From: CAYNWH01 sp964400885
Lineage (GTDB): Bacteria > Patescibacteriota > Patescibacteriia > CAIXNZ01
NCBI GenBank assembly: GCA_964400885.1
Contig: CAYNWH010000002.1
Span: forward strand, 21,583 to 85,582
Length of the DNA: 64,000 bases
Direction: 5' to 3'
The notes beneath the pieces were generated by a model. It saw only the letters and a program-made list of their open reading frames with translations, did no database searches and had not been told where the DNA came from. Shown here piece by piece: positions 16,516-23,438 of this stretch (its first letter is position 1; the number at the start of each line of letters is the position of its first letter). A program made the position numbers and the translations under genes.

Positions 16516-17574
16516 TTAATAATAACGCCATTCAATACGATGATCATCGCTGAGACGGTCAGGATTGCCTGATAACTCATCCTTCCAAGGGAATGAATTA
16601 ACAGGAACGAATTGATAACTAAAACCGTCGGTAAACCGCCAATCATCGTCATGTCCAGTGGAATTATCCAGCATGTCAAGTATACCGTATTGGGTGTAAC
16701 AAGGACCATAAGCATAGCCACATTTGAAATCACCCTTAAATGAAAGCTGAAAATATTCCAAAGGAACTAATGGAGTAATAACAAGACGAGGTAAATGGTC
16801 ATAGCCTCGTCTGAATTTGAGCTGAACATAAGCACTCGGAGATTGCTCATAAATACTGCCTGACAAGGATTGCTGAATGCTCGGTTGATCCCAAGGGCTA
16901 TCATGTTTCTGAAATCGAGATTTTATTCTCCATTTCAAGTAAAACATTTTATCAAGGCATTTTCTCCAGATACTACGATTAGCAAGTTCCTGGAGATATT
17001 CCTCATGTTCTGCATCAGCTTCCTCTTCCCATGAGGTCTTAAGACCAAGATGAGGAAGTAATCTGGTGTTGTAATCATCCCATGCATCCCGCATGATCTG
17101 ACCAACTAGCCAGCTATCCTGTTTACAGATTGGAAAAGTCATATGCCTGAATTCATACAAATATTCAGCCTGAAAAGGATTCCAGCGTTTTGACATTAAT
17201 TCCCCAAGACGCTCGTAAATTTCTGAGTAAGGGCGTAACAAAAGCCGAAAGACTTCATCAAATTCATCATCGCTAAGGCAAGGAGTATCGCTATCACGAT
17301 TAAATTGTTCGTTATAGCTTTTAATCCAAGCCTGGCGAGGTGTAAGTTGACGTTCAGCCTGATATTCGGCTTTTTCCATGACTGTGAATGGGTATGACAA
17401 ACTATCCCACAGCCAAAAAATGTCACGAGCCTTCGGTTGTTCAGACTCATCCCAATCACGAGATTCATTCCACAATTGATGCAAGTATTTCCTGAGAGTA
17501 TTAATTTCTGCATCATCAGCATCACGCAAATCAGCAGCATTGACATTGACCAAAGATTGTTTTAAGTAAATCAT
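16516..17574 (-). CDS. orphan 352-residue protein under a leader-peptide control region
   Basis: The protein is rich in Trp, Asp and Tyr, with segments such as ESRDWDESEQPKARDIFWLW, DEFDEVFRLLLRPYSEIYERL and RIKSRFQKHDSPWDQPS; the C-terminal third (YVQLKFRRGYDHLPRLVITP and onward) looks beta-rich. No signal peptide, membrane segment or catalytic motif was recognised. AGGAGGTAAATT gives a strong SD at the 17574 start. A 140-bp leader with a short leader ORF and an SD-complementary segment precedes it, and a terminator follows. It is monocistronic. Its function is unknown; the elaborate leader implies conditional expression. Confidence 0.75.
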   Translation of the reverse strand: MIYLKQSLVNVNAADLRDADDAEINTLRKYLHQLWNESRDWDESEQPKARDIFWLWDSLSYPFTVMEKAEYQAERQLTPRQAWIKSYNEQFNRDSDTPCLSDDEFDEVFRLLLRPYSEIYERLGELMSKRWNPFQAEYLYEFRHMTFPICKQDSWLVGQIMRDAWDDYNTRLLPHLGLKTSWEEEADAEHEEYLQELANRSIWRKCLDKMFYLKWRIKSRFQKHDSPWDQPSIQQSLSGSIYEQSPSAYVQLKFRRGYDHLPRLVITPLVPLEYFQLSFKGDFKCGYAYGPCYTQYGILDMLDNSTGHDDDWRFTDGFSYQFVPVNSFPWKDELSGNPDRLSDDHRIEWRYY

Positions 17575-17575
17575 A

Positions 17576-17718
17576 ATTTACCTCCTCGTTTTGGCCCGCC
17601 TTTTGCGAACCTTGGCTAGATTGGTTGCCGTTTGGGAAACATTCTTCTTTTTTGTTCCCTTTCTTTTTTCACGGCTTCCGAGGAGGTTTTAAAAAAATAT
17701 AAAGGTACATGTTCAAAC
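17576..17718 (-). promoter_or_regulatory. 5' leader with SD-sequestering sequence
   Basis: The SD region CGAGGAGGT (minus strand, 17588-17580) is perfectly complementary to ACCTCCTCG (17687-17679) near the 5' end of the same leader. Pairing would hide the ribosome site of the 352-residue gene unless the upstream strand is occupied. Confidence 0.65.
17669..17710 (-). CDS. putative 13-residue leader peptide MYLYIFLKPPRKP
   Basis: ATG at 17710 lies 8 bp after the -10 hexamer, so the message would start almost at this codon (leaderless). The codons for Pro-Pro-Arg are exactly the CCTCCTCGG anti-SD. A ribosome paused at Pro-Pro would free the downstream SD, as in erm-type translational attenuation. 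This is inference from sequence only. Confidence 0.45.
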   Translation of the reverse strand: MYLYIFLKPPRKP

Positions 17719-17747
17719 AGTTTAGCGTATTTTTAAGGATTTGTCAA
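17719..17747 (-). promoter_or_regulatory. promoter of the leader and 352-residue gene
   Basis: On the minus strand, TTGACA (17747-17742) and TAAACT (17724-17719) are 17 bp apart. Confidence 0.8.
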
Positions 17748-17775
17748 TGATAGGGCTCAATCTCTTTTCCAAATT

Positions 17776-17816
17776 AAAAAGCCCCGAACCTTCCGCATAG
17801 CGGAATAGTTCGGGGC
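17776..17816 (-). terminator. purEC operon terminator
   Basis: GCCCCGAAC and TTCCG arms pair with CGGAA and GTTCGGGGC. A T run follows on the minus strand. Confidence 0.88.
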
Positions 17817-17832
17817 ATGTGAGGCTTAGCCC

Positions 17833-18741
17833 TTAGGCAACGCCGAGCAGCGTTGCCAAAGAAACGTCCGGAGCCTCCGGCTTGATGTCCAGGCTGGAAA
17901 AACCGGCGGTGATTGCGGCGATCTGCTCGAACTTCTGCTTGACCACATTGGTGTCTGCGCCATCACGGTAAAGCTGTTTGTCGAGCATGCCGCCCTTATT
18001 GAGCTGGGCCATGGCATTAGCTACGCTCAGGTCAATGGTGTTAACACCGTCGACATAGGGCCAGAGACGGAACGAGCCAGCCGTGATTTCATCCACCAGC
18101 AGGATCTCGCCTCCGGGACCCCAGCACAGCTCGTCGCGGGCATCTCTGTCCGTCAGGATGACGCCGATTTCGATCTTGTCATCCATGTACTGGGCCTGGG
18201 ACTTGGCAAAAGCCGCTTCCAGGGCCAGGAATTGCCGCAGCTTGAGCTGGGCGATCTGGCTGAACAGGTCCATTTTTTTCTTGCGCTCGATGGTCAGCAG
18301 GAATTGCGGATCCAGAAGCGGGTCATGCAGAAAATCGTCCTTGTAGAAAAACTGCAGGAAAGGCGGGGTGAAAACCGCGCCTTCGGAGATCTTGCCGGCC
18401 CACAGTTCCAGGATAGAACCAGTGGCTACCCGGCGCATGACCACTTCTAGCTTAAGGATCTGGGTCAATTTGCGCACGATGACGATCCGCTCTTCCGGGG
18501 AACCCAGGTAGGCCATGGGAATCCCCTGACGTTTCAGAAACTCTAGGAGATCCCGATTGGTGCGCCAGTCAACCACGGCCTTGCCCTGGATGATATCGTG
18601 TTTTTGGCCGTCGCCAGCAGTGATATCATCCTTGAACTCCAGAACTTCCGTATCCTGATTCGCCTTGTTGGCCCAGACAATCTTGGTCTTGCCCTCGGCC
18701 AGCTTTTCCCCGCGTTCCCAATCTAAGTTCAACTCCGTCAT
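17833..18741 (-). CDS. purC: SAICAR synthetase, PAICS-like
   Basis: PurC joins aspartate to CAIR using ATP in purine synthesis. The 302 residues contain EGKTKIVWA, DDITAGDGQKHDIIQGKA, VVMRRVATGSILELWAG, and FFYKDDFLHDPLLD; late motifs are DDKIEIGVILTDRDARDELCWGP and LLVDEITAGSFRLWP. The ITAG..K...GKA and RR.ATGS phrases resemble the larger eukaryote/PAICS-type enzyme more than short bacterial PurC. The start has GGAGGACTG as SD and is 3 bp after the purE stop, so the two form an operon. GC content and codon choice are clearly richer in G/C than in the flanking AT-rich genes. Confidence 0.92.
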   Translation of the reverse strand: MTELNLDWERGEKLAEGKTKIVWANKANQDTEVLEFKDDITAGDGQKHDIIQGKAVVDWRTNRDLLEFLKRQGIPMAYLGSPEERIVIVRKLTQILKLEVVMRRVATGSILELWAGKISEGAVFTPPFLQFFYKDDFLHDPLLDPQFLLTIERKKKMDLFSQIAQLKLRQFLALEAAFAKSQAQYMDDKIEIGVILTDRDARDELCWGPGGEILLVDEITAGSFRLWPYVDGVNTIDLSVANAMAQLNKGGMLDKQLYRDGADTNVVKQKFEQIAAITAGFSSLDIKPEAPDVSLATLLGVA

Positions 18742-18744
18742 TTT

Positions 18745-19269
18745 TCAGTCCTCCTTTTCAGGTGATTTTTTTTTGTCCACCTCGGGGGGCCGAGGCTTTT
18801 TCTTGGCCTTGCTCTCGAAATGTTTTTCGAAAGCCATCTGATTCACCAATAAACCGGGGTTAGTGGCCAAAATAGCCAAGGCTGCATAGCCGGCATTGGT
18901 CACGCCCATTTTACCGCTACCAACTACCATGACTGGCAGTCCTGGCGGCATGTGGATCAGGCCGTCCACATCGCAAAAACCGTCCGCGGCGTCCACTAAA
19001 GGGACCCCAATGACTGCCACATGAGGCAACTTGGCTTTGACTGCCGAAGGCAGGTCAGCCTTGAGCCCAACCACACAGATGATGACTTTAATGTTTCGCC
19101 GATTCAATTCATAGCAAAAATCCTGAAGTTCATCTGAGTGGCGATGAGCTGACAAGACTGACATGGTCCAAGTCACCCCAAACTCATTGAGAAGATCGTA
19201 AAGACCGCTCTCCTCAACCACCTTTTCATCACTTTGACTGCCTAAAATCACTGCAATCTGTTGTTCCAT
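18745..19269 (-). CDS. purE: PurE-family N5-CAIR mutase or AIR carboxylase, variant motif
   Basis: The 174-residue protein has the PurE fold signatures AVILGSQSDEKVVEES and SVLSAHRHSDELQDF, then HMPPGLPVMVVGSGKMGVTNAGYAA. In the usual AHLPG segment it reads KADLPSAVKAKLP, so the expected His is Asp and Gly is Ser. A Lys/Pro-rich tail (KKKPRPPEVDKKKSPEKED) is extra. It precedes purC with a 3-bp gap, and the start has an AGGAGG SD. No purK is seen in the window, so whether it acts as class I mutase or class II carboxylase is open. The codon use is G/C-rich. Confidence 0.82.
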   Translation of the reverse strand: MEQQIAVILGSQSDEKVVEESGLYDLLNEFGVTWTMSVLSAHRHSDELQDFCYELNRRNIKVIICVVGLKADLPSAVKAKLPHVAVIGVPLVDAADGFCDVDGLIHMPPGLPVMVVGSGKMGVTNAGYAALAILATNPGLLVNQMAFEKHFESKAKKKPRPPEVDKKKSPEKED

Positions 19270-19368
19270 CCTTTCCTCCTCTTTATTTTGTGGTTAATCC
19301 TCGTAACCTTCTTAACTTTATTATCAAACAGCCGCTAAAGCTGTTCATTTTTTTAAAAAACTATTACT

Positions 19369-19397
19369 AAATTAACTTAACTACGAATAAAAGTCAA
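19369..19397 (-). promoter_or_regulatory. purEC promoter
   Basis: On the minus strand, TTGACT (19397-19392) and TAATTT (19374-19369) are 17 bp apart. The ~100-nt leader contains an AACAGC/GCTGTT hairpin and a 21-codon ORF starting MNSFSGC, whose reality is uncertain. Confidence 0.65.
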
Positions 19398-19409
19398 GAA
19401 GAGCGCACT

Positions 19410-19489
19410 CTGTCATTCAGAGGCCATGGGCCGAAGAATCCCTAACTTAATTAAATTCAGAGACTCTTCGCTAACGCTTTGAGTGACAG
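19410..19489. repeat. palindromic element of the CTGTCATTC type
   Basis: CTGTCATTCA (19410-19419) pairs with TGAGTGACAG (19480-19489), and GAAGAATC pairs imperfectly with GACTCTTC inside. It resembles the core of the element at 11610-11714. The rest of 19398-19651 holds the purH leader, with possible TTGACG and TATAAT boxes near 19504 and 19532 at non-ideal spacing, and CCGCC/GGCGG and AATCCCTT/AAGGGTTT hairpins. Confidence 0.6.
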
Positions 19490-19651
19490 ATTAATTCTTT
19501 TTATTGACGGATTAATCAATTTCCGCTAAGTTATAATCATTACGTCCTTTACAATCCCTTTTAACTAAGGGTTTTAGACAAAAAAAAGTTGAAATAGATT
19601 AGGTAACAAACAAATTTCAAACCCGCCTTTGGCGGACAAGGAGGAGATCAA

Positions 19652-21409
19652 ATGACAAAACAAAAAGTAGCGGCTAAAGCAGGCGGTAAAAAGCCCCAGG
19701 GAAAAAAAACAAAAATGGCAGCAGCCAAAAAGGCCAAGAGAGAAAAACCGGCCTTGAAGGGCTTAAAAATCCCCAAAGGCAAAAAAGTCGCCTTGATCTC
19801 GGTTTTTAACAAAACCGGGATCGTGGAATTTGCCCAGGCCCTGATCAAAATGGGCTGGGTGATCCTGTCTTCAGGCGGCACAGCCAAGAAACTGAGCGAA
19901 GCCGGCCTCAAAGTCACTGACGTGGCAGAGCTAGTCGGCGGCGGCGCTATCCTGGGCCATCGCGTGGTCACCTTATCGCGTGAAGTCCATGCCGGGCTTT
20001 TGGCGCGAGAAATTCCTGAAGACATCGAGGAAATGGAAAAGCTGGGACTGCCCTACATCCACATGGTGGTCTGCGACTTTTACCCCATGAAAGACATTAT
20101 TACCAAGGCTGGCGCGACCATTGAGTCAGTCGTGGAAATGACTGACATTGGCGGGCCCACCATGGTCAGAAGCGCTGCCAAAGGTGGCCGCATAGTCATC
20201 TGCGACGCGGCTGACCGCGACTGGGTCTTGGAAAGAATGAAATCCAGGAAAAAACATGATCTTTCGCCTTTTGACATCCAGCATCTGCGGGCCAAAACGG
20301 AAATCGTGGTCAGCCAGTATTGCCTGGACTCGGCCAAGTTCCATAGCCAAGGACGCTTCACCGGCTTAGCCGGCCAGTTCCTGAAAAAGTGCAAGTATGG
20401 CGAAAATCCGTACATGAACGACGAGGTTACTGGCCTTTTCACCACCGGCAGCAAAGATCGTCTGGCTTTGGAAAACTTCCAGCTGATCGAGGGCACGGAT
20501 CCGTCATTCATCAACTACACAGACATGGATCGGTTGATGCAGAGCATCACCCATATCGCGGCTGGCTTTGACCTCAATTTCAGCCGCGTGCCCCTGATCG
20601 CCTGCGCAGTCAAGCACGGCAACCCGTGCGGCGCAGCCGTTGGCTATGACCCCAAAAAAGTCATTGCCAACATGGCCATGGGTGATAACCTGGCGCTTTT
20701 CGGCGGCCTGGTCATGACCAACTTCCCCTTGACCGAGGAGCTGGTGGAACTGCTGATGACCATTAACCAGCCCCAAGGAAAAAGGCTGCTGCTTGATGGA
20801 GTCATGGCTCCGCATGTCACAGACGAAGCCATTGCCCTGCTCAAGCGCAAAACTGACAAGTGCCGCATCCTGGTCAACAAGCATCTGATGAACATCAACA
20901 AATCCAGCCTGGACACCAATGAGCGTATCAGGCCAGTGCGCGGCGGTTTCCTGCGCCAGCCCAATTACACCTATGTTCTGGATCTGTCCGATCCGCGGTT
21001 GGTCATCACCATGCCCAAGAACCATGACGGCCTGACCGAGCTCGACTACGAGGACATTACCCTGGCCTGGGGAGTGGGAGCTACTTCCAACAGCAACACG
21101 ACCTGCCTGACTCGGGAAGGCCAACTGCTCGGTGACGGTGTGGGCCAGCAAAGTCGGGTTGCCAGCTGCCAAGTGGCAGTTTTCCGCACCAAAGCAGCTG
21201 GCCATCAGACAGGAGCATCTGTGGCCTACACAGACTCGTTCTGTCCGCAGCCTGACGCACCAGAAGTCCTGGCCAACGCAGGAGTCAGCATCCTGTTCGC
21301 CAGCTCTGGCTCAGTCAACGACAAAATCGTCCAGAAGACCTGCCAAAAACGCGGGCTCATCCTGATCCAGTTGCCAGACAAAGTCTGCCGTGGCTTTTTC
21401 GGCCACTAA
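19652..21409 (+). CDS. purH: bifunctional AICAR transformylase/IMP cyclohydrolase, divergent
   Basis: PurH carries out the last two steps to IMP, using 10-formyl-THF. The 585-residue protein starts with a basic Lys/Ala tail (about 45 residues), then ALISVFNKTGIVEFAQAL and ILSSGGTAKKLSEAGL of the cyclohydrolase. The transformylase shows KYGENPYM, VKHGNPCGAAVGYDP, YTDSFCPQPDAPEVLANAG and a C-terminal VCRGFFGH in place of RHFRH. The usual RVKTLHP loop reads RVVTLSREVHAGLL, so the cyclohydrolase site differs from textbook enzymes. AAGGAGGAGATC is a strong SD. Codons are G/C-rich compared with the flanks. Confidence 0.9.
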   Translation: MTKQKVAAKAGGKKPQGKKTKMAAAKKAKREKPALKGLKIPKGKKVALISVFNKTGIVEFAQALIKMGWVILSSGGTAKKLSEAGLKVTDVAELVGGGAILGHRVVTLSREVHAGLLAREIPEDIEEMEKLGLPYIHMVVCDFYPMKDIITKAGATIESVVEMTDIGGPTMVRSAAKGGRIVICDAADRDWVLERMKSRKKHDLSPFDIQHLRAKTEIVVSQYCLDSAKFHSQGRFTGLAGQFLKKCKYGENPYMNDEVTGLFTTGSKDRLALENFQLIEGTDPSFINYTDMDRLMQSITHIAAGFDLNFSRVPLIACAVKHGNPCGAAVGYDPKKVIANMAMGDNLALFGGLVMTNFPLTEELVELLMTINQPQGKRLLLDGVMAPHVTDEAIALLKRKTDKCRILVNKHLMNINKSSLDTNERIRPVRGGFLRQPNYTYVLDLSDPRLVITMPKNHDGLTELDYEDITLAWGVGATSNSNTTCLTREGQLLGDGVGQQSRVASCQVAVFRTKAAGHQTGASVAYTDSFCPQPDAPEVLANAGVSILFASSGSVNDKIVQKTCQKRGLILIQLPDKVCRGFFGH

Positions 21410-21424
21410 TTCCTTTCACCAACT

Positions 21425-21456
21425 AAAAAAGGGATGCGTTTTCACGCATCCCTTTT
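21425..21456. terminator. bidirectional terminator between purH and purB
   Basis: GGGATGCG (21431-21438) pairs with CGCATCCC (21445-21452). A and T runs on both sides serve convergent purH and purB. Confidence 0.88.
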
Positions 21457-21478
21457 ACTATTGTTATGTTTTTGACCG

Positions 21479-22840
21479 TTATTGGAAACGGGCAAAAATA
21501 GTATTAATGTGCTTCAGATCCTCTTGCGGATCAAAGCATGTTTCCAGTTCCCTTCTACTCAGAATCTTGACGATTTTCTGATTCTTAAAAACTCGCTCTT
21601 GGAAAGTCGGACCGTCCGGATTGTCAAAGACTTCCCAGCAGAGATTCTGAATAAAGGTGTGAGCCGCTTCCCTGCCCATGCCTTTGCGCGTCAGGGCCAG
21701 CATGACTTTCTGGGAGAAAATCAAACCGCCAGTCAATTCCAAGTTGCGCTTCATGTTGCGCGGATTGACCTGCAATTTTTTGATGATGCCGGCCATCCTG
21801 GCCAAGCTATAGTCGACCAATGCTGAAGAGTCAGGCAAAATGACGCGCTCAGCCGCGGAATTGGCAATATCCCGCTCATGCCAGGTGACCATGTTTTCCA
21901 GTGCTGTGACCACATAGCCCCGTAAAGTCCGGGAATTACTGCAAACGTTTTCCGGTCCAATGGGGTTGCGTTTGTGTGGCATGGCTGAACTGCCTTTTTG
22001 GCCGCGTACGAATTCTTCCTGCACCTCGGCGATCTCAGTACGTTGAAGGTTGCGTAGCTCAGTCCCCAACCTGTCCAATGTACCGCCGATCATAGCCATG
22101 AGCGTGACATACTCGGCATGCAGATCCCGGGGCAGAATCTGAGTGGAAATACGCGCCGGTTTAATGCACAGCAAGTTGCAGACCCGCTCTTCAATCCGGG
22201 GATCAATATTGGCATAAGTGCCGACTGCCCCGGAAATCTTTCCCACGCAGATCCGCTCCAGCATCTGAAAAAGCCGCTCTTTATGGCGCTCGAATTCGTC
22301 GACATAGACCAGCAGCTTGAACCCGAAAGTAATGGGCTCGGCCTGAACCCCGTGAGTCCGGCCGATTTGAACTTGATCCTTGTACAACTTGGCTTTAGTC
22401 CTGATCTCAGCGATCAAGCGTTCCAAGTCTGCCCTGATCAGTCCAGCTGACGCTGCCAGAATGACGGACAAAGCCGTATCCTGCACGTCATAAGAAGTAA
22501 CACCCTGGTGAAATAAAGGCAGCAGCGCAGTCAGTTCCAGCTTTTTCAGCTGAAGAGTTACATGCTTAACAAAGGCCATAACATCATGACGATTGCCCTT
22601 TTCCTTGACTGTGCCGTCCTTGTTCTTGGCACCGTTTTCAATGCGGTTAATAATATGCGGCTTGATAACCACCTTTTCACGGGCGATTTCAATTTCTCGC
22701 CGCACCTGCTTTGCATTATTGACCAAGCCTAAATTGCACTTGGCCAAAATTATAGCTAACTCGACTTCCAGCCAAGTTTTGAACTTGTGCTGGTCGCTCC
22801 AGCAACTACCCATTTTCTTAGGCGTATACCTGGGTATCAT
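21479..22840 (-). CDS. purB: adenylosuccinate lyase
   Basis: PurB cleaves SAICAR to AICAR and adenylosuccinate to AMP. The 453-residue protein has the family signature KGSSAMPHKRNPIGPENV (about residues 281-298) with the catalytic serine loop, plus QIGRTHGVQAEPITFG carrying the His pair, and AVGTYANIDPRIE. The start at 22840 has AAAGGAGGATT as SD and overlaps the end of a small zinc-binding gene by 23 bp, suggesting translational coupling. Codons are G/C-rich. A terminator shared with purH follows. Confidence 0.95.
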   Translation of the reverse strand: MIPRYTPKKMGSCWSDQHKFKTWLEVELAIILAKCNLGLVNNAKQVRREIEIAREKVVIKPHIINRIENGAKNKDGTVKEKGNRHDVMAFVKHVTLQLKKLELTALLPLFHQGVTSYDVQDTALSVILAASAGLIRADLERLIAEIRTKAKLYKDQVQIGRTHGVQAEPITFGFKLLVYVDEFERHKERLFQMLERICVGKISGAVGTYANIDPRIEERVCNLLCIKPARISTQILPRDLHAEYVTLMAMIGGTLDRLGTELRNLQRTEIAEVQEEFVRGQKGSSAMPHKRNPIGPENVCSNSRTLRGYVVTALENMVTWHERDIANSAAERVILPDSSALVDYSLARMAGIIKKLQVNPRNMKRNLELTGGLIFSQKVMLALTRKGMGREAAHTFIQNLCWEVFDNPDGPTFQERVFKNQKIVKILSRRELETCFDPQEDLKHINTIFARFQ

Positions 22841-23030
22841 TCGTAATCCTCCTTTTCAGTCTTTTTCTGCAACTATTGCAGCAGAATTTTTGTTCTGCCG
22901 GACTTCTACCCTCAAATCTGGGATCAGGCACTAACTGATCAGTATTTCTACCGCAGCCCGGGATCGGGCATTTCAGCTTTTTTCTGGTCAGTGTTTTGTT
23001 ATACCTGCCATTCTTTAATCTTCTTGCCAT
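22818..23030 (-). CDS. small basic Cys4 protein leading the purB operon
   Basis: The 70-residue protein is very basic (MARRLKNGRYNKTLTRKKLK) and has a CPIPGC pair plus CCNSC, enough to hold one zinc ion. GAAGGAGGCAAT is a strong SD at 23030. It overlaps purB by 23 bp, and a possible leader ORF overlaps its own start. No family was recognised; ribosomal-protein-like size and charge suggest RNA binding, but its place in a purine operon could also mean a regulatory role. Confidence 0.72.
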   Translation of the reverse strand: MARRLKNGRYNKTLTRKKLKCPIPGCGRNTDQLVPDPRFEGRSPAEQKFCCNSCRKRLKRRITNDTQVYA

Positions 23031-23074
23031 ATTGCCTCCTTCCCCTTTTTTAATAAAGGCTTATCAAAGAACAT
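23015..23074 (-). CDS. possible leaderless 19-residue upstream ORF
   Basis: ATG at 23074 lies 6 bp after the -10 hexamer. The ORF (MFFDKPLLKKGKEAIWQED) runs through the SD of the next gene and overlaps its start by 16 bp. Its translation could control access to that start. It might be chance; codon bias cannot be judged at this length. Confidence 0.4.
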   Translation of the reverse strand: MFFDKPLLKKGKEAIWQED

Positions 23075-23080
23075 TGTCTT

Positions 23081-23109
23081 AATTTAAACAAAAAAACTTA
23101 ATTTGTCAA
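23081..23109 (-). promoter_or_regulatory. promoter of the zinc protein-purB operon
   Basis: On the minus strand, TTGACA (23109-23104) and TAAATT (23086-23081) are 17 bp apart. Confidence 0.78.
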
Positions 23110-23138
23110 CAGCGCCGTTCGTGAACGGCGTTGTCAAC
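23103..23138. promoter_or_regulatory. operator-like palindrome over the purB -35 region
   Basis: A perfect 18-bp palindrome CGCCGTTC-GT-GAACGGCG (23113-23130) is bracketed by two direct copies of TTGTCAAC (23103-23110 and 23131-23138), the inner one containing the -35. This suggests a dimeric repressor site. The rest of 23139-23438 is AT-rich spacer with TACCAATAATCAATAATC-type repeats and no gene. Confidence 0.55.
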
Positions 23139-23438
23139 ATTTTTTAAACAAAATATTACTTTTTTAATTTGCAAAAATAAAGTAAAATGGGTAAGATGAA
23201 ATAACAATAAATAGTGATTAGTCTATGTTGTATGGAAGCTAGTTAAGTGCTCTATATTTAAATTCCAATTACCAATAATCAATAATCAAACAAATACCAA
23301 TTTCTAAATCTTAAACCCTAAACTGCTTAGGTCATTAGAATTTGAAAATTATAATTTGTTTGAAATTTGTGATTTGTTTTTTGGTATTTAATATCTAAGC
23401 AGCTTCTATACTCCAGGCACCATATACTTATTAAAAAT

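Noticed and set aside
20504..21205. Long antisense ORF (233 codons) opposite purH
   Set aside because: It overlaps a strongly supported purH with conserved motifs; GC-rich composition creates open reverse frames.
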